A stretch of 64,000 nt of DNA from Arthrinium phaeospermum (Eukaryota; Ascomycota; Sordariomycetes; Amphisphaeriales; Apiosporaceae): positions 2,232,001 to 2,296,000 of the forward strand of contig QYRS01000004.1 in assembly GCA_006503535.1 (NCBI GenBank), given 5' to 3'. The notes below the pieces were generated by a model. It was not told the origin of the DNA and made no database searches. It saw nothing but the letters and a program-made list of their open reading frames with translations. Position numbers and translations under genes: made by a program. Of the stretch, positions 11,935 through 22,078 are shown in pieces (within the stretch, counting starts at the first letter, position 1; the number at the start of each line of letters is the position of its first letter).

Positions 11935-12781
11935 CTATGACTTGACAGCATCCTTGACCTTCTCAACCTTCTCCTTGGCTTCCTCCTTGACCTCATCGGC
12001 AGTAGCGGGAAGACCCTTCTGGGAGCGGTAGTACATGCCGATACGCGAGCACTGAACGATACCAACGATAGCCAGGAAACCGTTGACAGCAGCAAGGCTG
12101 TACGGAAATTCGCTCTGTCAGCAAGAATTTTTTCGAATAGAGATGCGTGGAGCTAAGACGAGAGAGGGCATGACTCACAGATAGTTCTTGGGGGTGATGA
12201 TCGTGCACCATCTCGTCCAGATCAGACCGGTCGAGGTCAAGGCAGCGTTCTGGGTGAGGGAAAGCTTCTCAGCAGGGCGTGCGAAGTCGCTGATGCCCGC
12301 AATGACCAAAGCCCACTTCATGACGGGGGCCCTGAAGTTCTGATGTCAGCATCATGTCCCGTGGGTTGGCTAAAAGTGCTCGCGTGCCATGCGCCATGAA
12401 TGTCTCATTTCTCCCACTGACGCCCGCGACATCCTTGCTTGGCATTGCCGCTTCAGAGTCCAAGGGCTTGCTGCTCTGCATGATCCCCAACCTATTTCAC
12501 CCACTCTTTCCCGAATCCATGGCCACCGGGAAACATTATCTCCAGCCAAAGACTTACCAGAAGTGAACCGTCTTGAAACCGACAGGGCTGTTCCACATGC
12601 GCGAGAACCAACCAGCCGGGGGCGCCTCGCCAGCGGCCGTGCTCTGGTACCGGCGGCCAGCCTTCTGGGAGAAGTTGCGGAAGGCATTGGCGCGGCCGGT
12701 GGTGAAGGCGGTTCGGGTAGCGGCCTGCTGGAAGATAACCGGCCGGGCGGCGCGGAAGAGGGTGGTGGTGGTCGCCGACAT
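11935..12781 (-). CDS. mpc2: Mitochondrial pyruvate carrier subunit (MPC2/MPC3 type)
   Basis: Three exons, 12558-12781, 12179-12331 and 11935-12097, encode 179 residues. MPC proteins form heterodimers in the inner mitochondrial membrane that import pyruvate into the matrix. The first 70 residues look like a targeting leader: few acidic residues and many Arg, Ala, Thr and Ser. The family core follows: GFKTVHFWAPVMKWALVIAG, then RPAEKLSLTQNAAL, then GLIWTRW...ITPKNYLLAAVN. These cover the usual two or three membrane segments. The C-terminal tail is Glu/Lys-rich. The gene is transcribed away from NDUFA2 with 538 bp between the two ATGs. Identity as MPC2 rather than MPC1 rests on the WTRW and PKNYLL motifs. 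Confidence 0.93.
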
Positions 12782-13319
12782 TGCTGTTTCTTCTCTGTGT
12801 ATGGCCCTCGCTCGAAACCGATTGATTGTCGGGGTTTGGGTGGAGAGTGGAGAGTTGGGCTTGATGTCGTCGAGTCGCGCCGAAGAATTGTCAGAGGGAG
12901 GGAAGTGAAGGGACTGACGGGACTCCGATAGCAGGAAGCAGTAGCTGATTTCCAATGGAGGGTAGCCCAGGCCGATGGACAATTTGATAGGTCGGGCACA
13001 GCAGCAATGGCAGGGATTGCGCCGGACTTAATCGGGCTCACCAAAAAATTTGGTGGACCTGACTTCCAATTGAAGGGATCGGTCACTATGAGGTCAGCAA
13101 GCGTCTGTCTCTGTGTGTGTAAATGCATAAACTTCGCTTTTATGCAACACTGAGCTCCGGAAAATCTTTATGCAAAGCCTTGCAGCTAAGCAGCCAGTCA
13201 ACGTCAATTGAAGCTCGGGTATCGGATCTAACGCCTGGTTGAAGCTATTCAAAGCCACCTCTGTTTCTACCTTCCGACCCAGCACACTTCTCAAGAACCC
13301 CATTTGGGCCTGCGCAACC
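12782..13319. promoter_or_regulatory. Shared divergent promoter of MPC2 and NDUFA2
   Basis: A 538-bp spacer separates the ATGs of two nuclear genes for inner-membrane mitochondrial proteins. CCAAT pentamers occur at 12952-12956 and 13066-13070. CCAAT is the site of the Hap2/3/4/5 complex, which controls respiratory genes in fungi; use of these two copies is inferred. The spacer holds no coding-like frame. Confidence 0.4.
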
Positions 13320-13844
13320 ATGTCGGGCAAATACGCTTTCGCCAAGAGCCTCAAGGAGGTCCGCTTCCTGTTCTGCCAGACGGGCGAGCACAGCGCAGCC
13401 ACCAGGTACGGACAATCCACGGTCGATCACGGCACCCGCGAGACTCTCCCAATTCCTCCTTCTTGTGCAGGTCCTGGAAAGGGCCAATTGCGGCGTAAAG
13501 AGGGAAACGTACCGATACCAGAGGCTTAACTAACACAGCACAACCCCAGATCGTTCCTGCTCCGCGCATACCCGACGATGAAGAAGAACAACCCTCAGAC
13601 CCCCATTATGATGCGCGAAGCAGCTGGCACTCTGCCCAAGGTGTTTGCGAGATACGGTATGTCATACCAGCAGCCCCCAGCTCTGCGATATCTGCGGGCT
13701 GGACATCCGCCCGAACGTAGCGCATGCTAACGACAGGCCACAGAGTTTGGAAAGGAGACGAGCCAGAGCCTGGAGGGTCTATCCGATAAGCAGATTGAGG
13801 ACACTGTGACGACGCTGGTCAAGAACGAGTCCGCCGCATCTTAG
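13320..13844 (+). CDS. NDUFA2: NADH:ubiquinone oxidoreductase subunit NDUFA2 (10.5 kDa, B8)
   Basis: Three exons, 13320-13405, 13550-13656 and 13744-13844, give 97 residues, the normal family length. The subunit is an accessory matrix-arm protein of respiratory complex I with a thioredoxin-like fold. Diagnostic segments are the start MSGKYAFAKSLKEVRFLFCQ, the SFLLRAYPTMKKNNPQTPI block created by joining exons 1 and 2, and IMMREAAGTLPKVFARYEFG across exons 2 and 3. Intron donors are GTACGG and GTATGT, and both junctions keep the frame. It sits divergently next to the pyruvate carrier. The stop is TAG, with only 29 open codons after it, which is unremarkable. Confidence 0.94.
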
Positions 13845-14443
13845 GGAAATTGTCTCTGGCTATATTGGGGGGCAAAAAGGGAAGGCCATAATAGCATCCG
13901 AAACCAGATCCAAAGGGGGTACGCAAACCCATAGAGAGAGGGCAGCGTAGTCCCTCATTGTCTATAAAAACTACGATACCTGTGCGAATAGAGTGCCTTG
14001 CGAGCAGCTTGTCCCGCCTGCTCTGTCCTGGAGTCTTTCGATCTAGCATGGTCAGCATGTGCCTGACAACGATCACCAGCCGGGTTGCGAATCACAAGGT
14101 TTGGGGTATATCATAGCCATTATCAACTACGGACATGCAAGGAAATCTACTCTAACAGAACAGCCATATCTTGTTGTCTCCTTTTCTCTTTTCTTCTCTT
14201 CTCGTGTATTGTAGAGAATTACCAAATCGCTGTGGTATCCTTCTCTGAAATATGCCCAAATGCTTGGATCCTGCAAAAGGCCATTGCATGAGTATCTGGC
14301 ATTGATCGATCTCATGAACGGAATTGGCGTATGTATAATGCAATCATCAGCGACACCCATTCTCTTTTCGGCACCAGCACTGTTTTAGTTTTCCCATGAT
14401 CCAGGCCATGGAGAACCAAGAAAGCGGGGAGTTGAGTGAGGGT
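13845..14443. other. Intergenic, convergent 3' flanks
   Basis: Spacer between the 3' ends of NDUFA2 (plus) and the RRM gene (minus). It includes a CT-rich stretch near 14170-14210. No gene seen. Confidence 0.55.
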
Positions 14444-17400
14444 TTAACCACCCTTGCGCTCCTCGCCCACAAGCAAAGTCTCGGGATGGACGTCGATGCT
14501 CTCTTCCGTATTCTTGTCTGAGGCCTTATTCTTGCCATCCTTTCTCCAGGGAGAGTTGTTGGGGGCAGGAGCATCGCGAAGACTTGGGGTCTTGGTACCC
14601 GAGGAAGTCAAACCTGCCCTGTCATTCTCTTCAAGAACAGAGGCTAGGTCAGCCTGGCTCAGAGAAACCATCGTGTCACGACGGTCCACTTCCGCCTTCT
14701 CGTTGGTAGTAGCCTGAGTAGCGGCGGACGGGGTTGCCTGATCCTTGTCTTGCGAAGCAGCATTCTGGTTGGCGGCGGATGACTTCTGCTTTCTTCCCTT
14801 TGATTTCTTGGCCTGTTTAGAAGGGAAATTTTTCTTCTCGTTCTCCTTCTTGGTGGCAGGCTCCTTAGAAGTACGATGCACAGCTTCAGCGGACTGGGTG
14901 TCAGGATTCTCCCGCTTCTTGGCCTCAGCTGCAGTTCCAGTTGGAGCTGTGGTAGCAGCTTCCGAGGTATCCTTTGAAATTGGAGTCACGGCTCTCTCGG
15001 GGCCATCTTGGCTCTCAGCTCCAGCCTTGCGGTTGCCCCTAGACTTGTTCTCAGAGCCACCTTCACCGTTTGCTGCTTGAGGGCCCGAATCTTGTTCTCC
15101 CTTGATCCCAGGTTCTTGAGACAATGTAGGTGCAGAAGTAACACTGCTGCCAGCCGACTTTGTAGTTGTCTTGCCCTTCGGAGCATGCCGCTTCGTGCTC
15201 TTCTTCTTTGACGCTTTCTTGGGCTCGGTCTCTACCCACGTAGCGCCAGGGACGACAGGCTGGTTGTCAGGTACCTCTTTGGTGATAGGTTTACCCTTGG
15301 CATTAGACCCCTTGGGAACAGCATCTTTCTTCTCAGCCTGATCCTGTTTCTGAGCCTGGCTGTCATCTTGCTGTTGTTTATCTGCTTTTTCATTTGCATG
15401 ACTTGCTGGCCTATCCCCCGACGACGACTTTGTCTTTTTTCCAGAGTCCTTTTGGCCCTGCTCATCACGATCATTGTTTGTGGATTGAATTCCTTGTGAG
15501 GCATGACTCTTGGCCTTCTTGCTCTGATTGTATTTTGTACAGAAACTAGCAGGTTTCTTGGTTGGGTCACTTCGCTCTTCTGCGTGGCCAGTCTTGTCCA
15601 CTGGGATGGTAGAATCAGCTGTGGACTTCTGAGATTTACTGGGGGAAGCAAAGTCTTCAATTGCGCTCTGTCCTTCGTTGTTGACATCGGTAGATTCTGG
15701 TTCAGCTGTTGATGTAGGTGCATCAACAGTAGGAGATGGCTTAGAACCTGGCGAAACAGCTTGAGTTGGCAATTGGACAACAGGCGAGAGCTGCAATGGA
15801 GTAGTGATACATTTACCAACGTTCGTAGGCATGATACCTGAAGTACGGGTGGGCGAAACGAACTCCATCGCTGCCGGGTTCAGGGCATGCGACTTCCGTT
15901 TCTTGTCGCTGTCAACGACCTTCGTTGCATCTTCGTGGGCTCTGGGCGAGTGACTGGCCATCCGAGGAGCCGGGTTCTGATAGTCATGGTCATTGAAAGG
16001 AGGGAATGGCTCCGTCCCGGATGAAGTGAATGACATGGCTACTGAAGACACAGGCGGACTAAGGCCAAATGTAGAATAACCAAGTGGCCTCTCGGCCATG
16101 GGCCCTAGATAGGAGGGACTGTAGAGGGCATCAGCGTGATGTTCATGTGAAGGACCTGGCATATGTTGGGTTGGACCGGATCCCTGGCGTCTCTGCAGGA
16201 ACTTTCCCCGGGGAGATCTGGAATGCTCGTTATGCAGGTCAAAACCCTGGGGGTTCAATGAAGCCCCAGCAGTATTTCTCGAACCATTCTAGGGTTGGGA
16301 GGGTTGCTGCTGGGAGAGAGCCGCATCAGCAGGCTGAGGCTGATAGGAATTGGCCGGCAGCACATAGTTGCTGGATTTGTCATGCAATTTCTGCTGGCTC
16401 TGCTTTCCCTTACTCTTGCCCTTTCCATTCTTTTTCTTGTGCGGGCTCGCCTGAGGAGCAATTTCCTGAGACAAGACACTCTGAATAGGAAATGTTGAGT
16501 TGTGGGCTCCAGAAGGGGAAACGTCAACAAATCCAGTAGCTTGACAAGTATTGCCTGAATTGCCAGAAGGTGGTGCTGCCCAGTCCATCGGTATGGGCTG
16601 GTAGTTGACCGGTCTTTTGTTCAGATAGCGTCTTACAGTACCATAATCGAGAATGCGGTCCTCAGCGCCAGAGAATTGGTCCTCTTGTTCCTCCGATGGC
16701 TGATCCGAAGCATTGTCGGTGGGTGAGGCAAGGGCTCTGCTACTTTGTTGATCTCTTGGTATGGGAGTTGGAGTTATGGTGCGACTGGATAGTTGGGATG
16801 AGGTTGGTCCCTCCTGCCTATCCACAGCATCATCGTGCTCAATATCAGAATTGGGGATACTGGCGGCCATCATGTCTTCGCTGGTGTTCTTGCTGTCATG
16901 GTCCAAAGCCTCCCCTGATTGATCGAGCATGGCCACATCGCAGACACCGTCCACAGGCTTGTCACATTCTTTATCTGTACCCAGACTTGTGACACTGTCT
17001 TCGTCATTCTTAGGAGCCGGTTGAGTAATACCACCCTGTCCTGGGGATGTCACACCTGATAGCATTGCAGTACCTTCTTCGGCGTTTTCATCAATCGAGG
17101 AAGGATGATCCATGTGACTCAAGACATCGTTGACTCCTGGTACTGACGTAGATTGCTTCGCCAGTAACGCGTTCTTTGCCTGTCCATGAGGGGGTCCTGT
17201 CCAAGTTTTGGCAGCGATATGCGCAGGTCGAGCTGCACCGGACACGTCGAATTCATTCAAAATAGGGTTGTTCAGCCGTTTGGGGCCCCTGGGCTGGAAT
17301 GGTCTGGAGAACTGGGAACCATAAGCATGGTTCACCCTGATAGGATGCTCACAGAAATCGAATATTTTGCCATTGAGATGGCATTTGGCTTCGTGTGTTG

Positions 17401-19648
17401 ACTTATGCTCCGTGAATCTGGAGCCATTGTCAGTAAACCAGGTTAGAATAGTTGAGAATTGCAGACCAACACTTACCTAACGAATGCGGCCTGACGGGAC
17501 ACGGTAATGGATAGATCTTCAATTTCGCCAAAGTTAGAAAAAGCATTAAAGACCTTCCTCTCGCAATCGGGGCTTGATAGCTCTCCTAGTTGGAAGGGAC
17601 CGACATAAAGAGTGCGATCCTTGGTGTCGCAAAAGTCACACGGGCAAGGAACGTAGTTGTGTTGGTGAGAGTGGCCCGCCGTCTTGCGCAAGTGAGCATT
17701 CAAGCAATTGGGGTCTCTTGAGACGCTGTGAACAGAAGAGATGGTATCCCTACGATTGCGAAGGGTTGCAGAACTGAATGACTGCGACGGCAGCCGTTGG
17801 CGGGTATCGACCTGATCATACTCAGTCCCAGGGATTTCCTAGACTCGAGGGGCTGAAGGCTGATCAGCATGGCCGCTTGGCTTAGGCTCCCACCGGGGTG
17901 TGGCATTCTGGTGAAAGGTTGCGTGTTGTTGATTTGGCAATTGGTGGAAGCCATTTGTGAACTGATGCCTATTAGACCCTTGTGGCCAAAAGCCAGTGCC
18001 TTCCTGTTGGTGTCTTGGGTTACCAGTCTGACGACCAGCCTGAGGTACTGTAACCGTTTGCTGAGGCAGACCACCAAGTGGTGCTGACGGCGGATACTGA
18101 GGTTTAACGAAACGATTCTGGCCCTGGTGCACAAAGACTGGCCCATAAGCGGTATTGCCATTGTACTGTGAGTAGTTGTTGGGTCGGGCATAGCCATTGC
18201 CGTAGGCCGAAGTGACAGGAGCTCTTGATCCGTTTGACCCAAAATAGGTGGTGCTTACTCCGTATCCATGCTCAACAGGAAGTTCAGACGGTTGACGGGG
18301 TCTATGCTTATGTGCATGAGATGTGAATCCCTGATGCCCATCTGGACCTCTCATGCCATTTGCATGTGGTGCTGCTTGATATGCTGAGCTTCTGGGATAA
18401 TACCACGAGTTCGGCTGGCCATCAGGAGTATACAGGCCGCCCGGGGCATTTGTGGGTTTGTCGTACAAGACTTGGGTAGTAGAGGCTGGATGGAAGCTGT
18501 TCCGTGTCGAGGGTGGTACGACCAAATCACTCCGATGAGAAGCGCTAGAGTGAACCTCTTCTCTTGGATGGACTTGGTTCGGTGCGTTGGGGGTACCCAG
18601 GGAGGCAGTACTGGCTTTTGGCGTTTTGTCATGAGCCTGCGTCTCCGAATCTGTCTCAGCCTTGTCCATTACAGTTGCAAGAGTGTTTTCACCGTCGGAA
18701 GCACTCTCAGCACTGGGGTTACGCCTAGCCTTGGTAGCTGCTGCTGAGGTTCTATCGACAACACATGTCTCCTTGGTGGCTTCTCCGTTTTTGCATTGCA
18801 CATCCATCTCCTCATGAGCTACCACAGCAGGCTGGGGACGCTGGGCGGTGGTGTGGACTAGAAAACGACTGCGATTAGCAAAGCGTACTTATACTGTTTG
18901 GGTCTTTTCACATGGACTTACAGCTCCACTCAGAACCAGCGAATCCATGACTGTTCTCCATTTCTGTCGTGGAAGAACGGGCTGGCTTGTGAGTTGTCGG
19001 GCGAGGAGGGCAGTATGTGCCTCGGCGGATATGTCCACGAGCACACTTCAAGACATCGCGTACCAGAGAAAGCCAGTACATATCCAGGCCATCAAGATCC
19101 TTCAATTCATCCGGCTGGAACACACCAAGGATATCATATCCATCTTCGTCCTCTTCCCACTTCAACAGCCTCTCTTGGCGCTTGGGGCTTCTCAACAGTA
19201 CACCTGCCCACTCTTCAACGCAGGTGCGGACTTCTGCAGTGACCTCAGGCAACTCACGTTGGGTCTCCCAGTATATATGCTGCAGGACATTCCACAGGTT
19301 CTGAGCGCCGGAGTCCCACAGATCACTGGTGTCCCAATAATCGTGAAGGTCATACCAGGACACAGGCTGCCTGATATGCTTGAAGATGGGGAAGCAATAC
19401 GTGCGAATGGTGTCTGCGGCCTGCTTGATTTGGGCATGACTCCATTGAGTAATTCGACGGGGAGTGGGGAAAATGTCAGGGTCACGACGTGGCATTGTGC
19501 CCATGCGAGTTGAGAAGTGAGCTGGTGAGTGTTTGTATGCCTTTGTGAAAAAGTCCATAGACGGCTCGAGTGCAAGGTAGTTCTTAGCATCCCGACCAGA
19601 AGGAGGCCCTCCCCTAGCACTGAGTTCGGGCTTGAAGTACGACGCCAT
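14444..19648 (-). CDS. Large RRM protein gene interrupted by two in-frame UAG codons
   Basis: Three exons (18922-19648, 17477-18857, 14444-17417) join in one frame of 1693 positions plus a final TAA. The introns have GTAAGT donors. The frame contains exactly two internal stops, both UAG, at codon 582 (17839-17841) and codon 1079 (16289-16291), with no frameshift. Residues 1-242 are a helical region rich in Trp and Tyr with no recognised family. Residues about 243-620 are disordered and rich in Gln, Pro and Asn. An RRM lies at about 655-730, with RNP2-like TLYVGPF and RNP1-like AAFVRF, the latter formed across the second intron. The rest, to 1693, is disordered and Lys/Ser/Thr/Gln-rich. Without recoding, the RRM could not be made from this start, and no in-frame ATG follows the first UAG before the RRM. 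Recoding by A-to-I editing, readthrough, unseen splicing, recent decay or sequencing error are all possible. Confidence 0.62.
16264..16315 (-). promoter_or_regulatory. RNA hairpin with the second UAG of the RRM gene
   Basis: In the transcript, CCCAGCAG (16314-16307) pairs perfectly with CUGCUGGG (16272-16265), extended by a wobble pair. Inside it, AACC (16296-16293) pairs with GGUU (16285-16282), closing a 7-base loop CUAGAAU that holds the UAG. Functional meaning is inferred. Confidence 0.4.
17821..17849 (-). promoter_or_regulatory. RNA hairpin with the first UAG of the RRM gene
   Basis: In the transcript, CUC-g-AGUC (17849-17842) can pair with GACUGAG (17827-17821): seven pairs with one bulged G. 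UAG forms the first three bases of the 14-base loop (17841-17828). The stem is modest and could be chance. Confidence 0.35.
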
Positions 19649-20872
19649 GGTGAACGACGAAAGCACCGATGAACATGGGGGAGCGATTGAGTGTCGTACA
19701 AAAGAAGGTGGAGTGAGAATTATTGTACAAGTGCTTGGTCTGGTTCTTGAGAGTTAGCTCCAGTGTTTGGCGAGAATTTGATATGCCAAGTCTGAAGGAG
19801 GGAGGGAGGGAGTCGTGCAATGTCCTTTTGTGAACCGGATAAAGCAGTGTGGGCAGATTGATGCTTATTGTGCGTGGTGCATTGATGGGAGCTTGTGGAG
19901 TGAAAGTCGGGTGAGCACAACGTGTATGGATCAAGCTGAAGACTTTGGTCAAGAAAAAAGCGTGAGAACAAACCTGAGGTGGTCCAAAAACACTGCACTA
20001 GCCGAAGCAACAGTACCGGCTGTTTCCCTTTCAGATTATTGTGGTTATGGGAAGGGTGATGGCGATGGTGATGTGAAGGTGAATGTGAACCAAGCCACCT
20101 TGATATCACTAGATAGGAGAGGGTTTGCTTGACATACCAGCAGCTCAGTAGCCAGGGCTAAGGAGGAGGATGGGACAGGAGAAGATAGATCTGGCAAGGA
20201 CCGCACAAAATTTGTATTTGACAGGTATTGTCGAGCAGTCTCTCTTATCCGAAGGATGTGGTGGGAGAGAAGGGTTTATTGATCATGGATGGTAGAAGGG
20301 TGGAAGGGTGGAAGGGTGGAAAGGTGGAAGAGAACAGCTACTTTAAACAGCTGGGGTACTTCACCAGGGAAACAGAGCTTCAACCGGTACCTGCAGAGTG
20401 CCAATGTGGTTTTCTACCGATCTTTGGACAATCCCCTGTATTGGCACATCATCCTGTAGCCTAAACCAGCCTGACTTATTGTTCACCTTCAAAGTTGCTA
20501 TGCTTGTTAACCAGGCGATGCTCCAGTACTCACTCCCCTGGATGCTTCCATTATCCAAATGCATATTACGTATGTCCGATTTTCCTTACTCTTTGGCAAT
20601 GTGAAAAAGTGCAAACTGTGAAGAAGTGAATCGGTTGCCATTTCATCAAGTCGAATGCAATAAGGGCCACGAAACCCGGGCATGGCCTGATCAGTGCCGT
20701 AACGGAGACTACTGTCATACCATGAACCCTCTAGACCGGTCATTAGACCTGGCGATTTGCAAGAAGAAACTTTGGATACAAGGCTCGTGGATATTTGAAA
20801 TGTGCCATTTGCACAGCAGGCAAACAGCCCTGACTGTACTTCGTTATTGGTATCAAGCTGAAAGCATATCTA
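19649..20872. other. Intergenic, no gene seen
   Basis: The 1.2-kb upstream region of the RRM gene, up to the 3' end of Fmp46. It contains an 8-bp tandem repeat (20296-20327). The first 500 bp above 19648 are likely leader and promoter. No convincing coding frame. Confidence 0.5.
20296..20327. repeat. 8-bp tandem repeat, four copies
   Basis: AAGGGTGG occurs three times perfectly, followed by AAAGGTGG, and continues into a purine-rich tail. It is a short purine microsatellite upstream of the RRM gene. Confidence 0.8.
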
Positions 20873-21426
20873 CTATTCCTTCTTCAGGTTATCCAGCATC
20901 TTCAATATCTCCGACTCGTTCTCACTGGCAACCGCATGTCCGTTGTTCCAATCCACAATCTATTGGCCCGTATTAGTCCGCTGACAGGCGAAGAAAGGGA
21001 AAGCTTTGCAAGCTGGAGAGACTTACCACTGGCCGCTTGAAGTTGTCAGCGCTCTCCTTGAACTTCTTCAGAGCATCCTTGGTGCTGTTGGTTCCAGGGA
21101 TGACGGTGCTGATCTTGTTCTGTCCCACGTATTCGAGGATCGTTTGCAGCTGATCCGAGGTAGGAGCATCTTCAGTGATGTTCAGGTCAAACTCCGGGCG
21201 CTTGGGGTGGGTCTGGTGCGTGTGGTCGCTGGCTTGGTCCTCAGTGGCCGCCTCGGCGGTATTGGCGGACACCTGCTTCAGGAGAGTCGTCACTCTCATG
21301 GAAGCTGGGGAGCTCGCCTTGTGGAAGACGGTGATGATGTCCTTGGTTTTGCGCTACAAGACCAATTGTTAGTTTCTGGTCTTGCCAATTGGAAGTAAAG
21401 CATCCTGAACATACGAATCCGAACAT
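20873..21426 (-). CDS. fmp46: Fmp46-like mitochondrial thioredoxin-fold protein
   Basis: Three exons, 21415-21426, 21027-21353 and 20873-20959, give 141 residues. Family: Fmp46/DUF1687, small fungal mitochondrial proteins described as putative redox proteins with a thioredoxin-like fold. Matching landmarks are KDIITVFHKASSPASMRV near the N-terminus, DQLQTILEYVG in the middle and RPVIVDWNNGHAV near the C-terminus. The last of these forms only when exons 2 and 3 are joined. The first exon encodes just four residues (M-F-G-F), a typical trap for gene finders. The deduced protein contains no cysteine, so a classical thiol mechanism is unlikely. A His-rich insert (DHTHQTH) lies near residue 48. 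It is transcribed divergently from Nup53 with 652 bp between starts. Confidence 0.86.
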
Positions 21427-22078
21427 TGTGAAGGTTGTGGGATGGCTGAGTTGTTGGTTATGTGGAGGGGCGTAGTTGATGATACTGGGAAGAGGCTCAA
21501 CGGATAGATGGAGCTTTAAAGTTGGAAGTCTGATGATGTCGTTGGAGGAGCTACAGCTCCAGGTCTCGTAAGAAATGTCCCGGCTACCCCACTGAAGCTT
21601 CAGCCGCCTTGCCGATTAGCTGGGAAGCAACTGCTGTCAGGTACTCCGTACATACCTCTGGAAGCAGTTCACTGGCGCTCGGGTACAAGGTTGCCAAAAA
21701 CACCTGCACTCATCCCGACCCCTGCCAACTCCAACAATCAAAGTACCTGGGTACTCCCCCATTGGCCACATGCATTGGTTGCTGGGGCGGTTGGGCTTAG
21801 GTACAAGTTTGTTTTAGCCTCCGCCATTGCTCTCCAAATCAGAAATTCTATGTCTATCAATGTCAATGTCAAAGGGCAGTGGTTGAGCACATCCTGTCGC
21901 ATACCTACTATTGCAGCCCCCTTCCACCCTGATCTTAGTCTCGTCCAAATAACATTTCTAGCACAATCCTCAACTCGCGATTTCGAGACGCATCTTGCCA
22001 ATAGGTCGGACTTCGGCATCGAGACTCAGTCGCTGCAGTCAACAATCACGAGTCTCAGGCGGCCCGAGCCAAAACACA
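21427..22078. other. Divergent spacer between fmp46 and nup53
   Basis: It should contain both promoters. No open frame resembling a gene and no clear TATA box were seen. Confidence 0.5.

Noticed and set aside
13842..13932. Stop-loss candidates at other UAG stops (NDUFA2, APT1, F-box, Arg-rich gene, MPC2, acetyltransferase, Fmp46)
   Set aside because: Open stretches after these stops are only 0-35 codons, as expected by chance.
16289..16363. Intron ending at the second UAG of the RRM gene (donor GTGCTG at 16363, 75 bp, phase 0)
   Set aside because: Poor donor. The gene's other introns use GTAAGT. Possible but less likely than recoding.
17839..18048. Intron ending at the first UAG of the RRM gene (donor GTACCT at 18048, phase 0)
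   Set aside because: It would remove the stop in frame, but the donor is not a fungal consensus. The removed part has the same Gln/Asn-rich coding character as its surroundings. Kept as the main alternative, to be settled by RNA data.
17839..19648. Two separate genes, split at the first UAG
   Set aside because: No in-frame ATG exists between the UAG and the RRM, and there is no room for a promoter. A downstream gene would lack a start.
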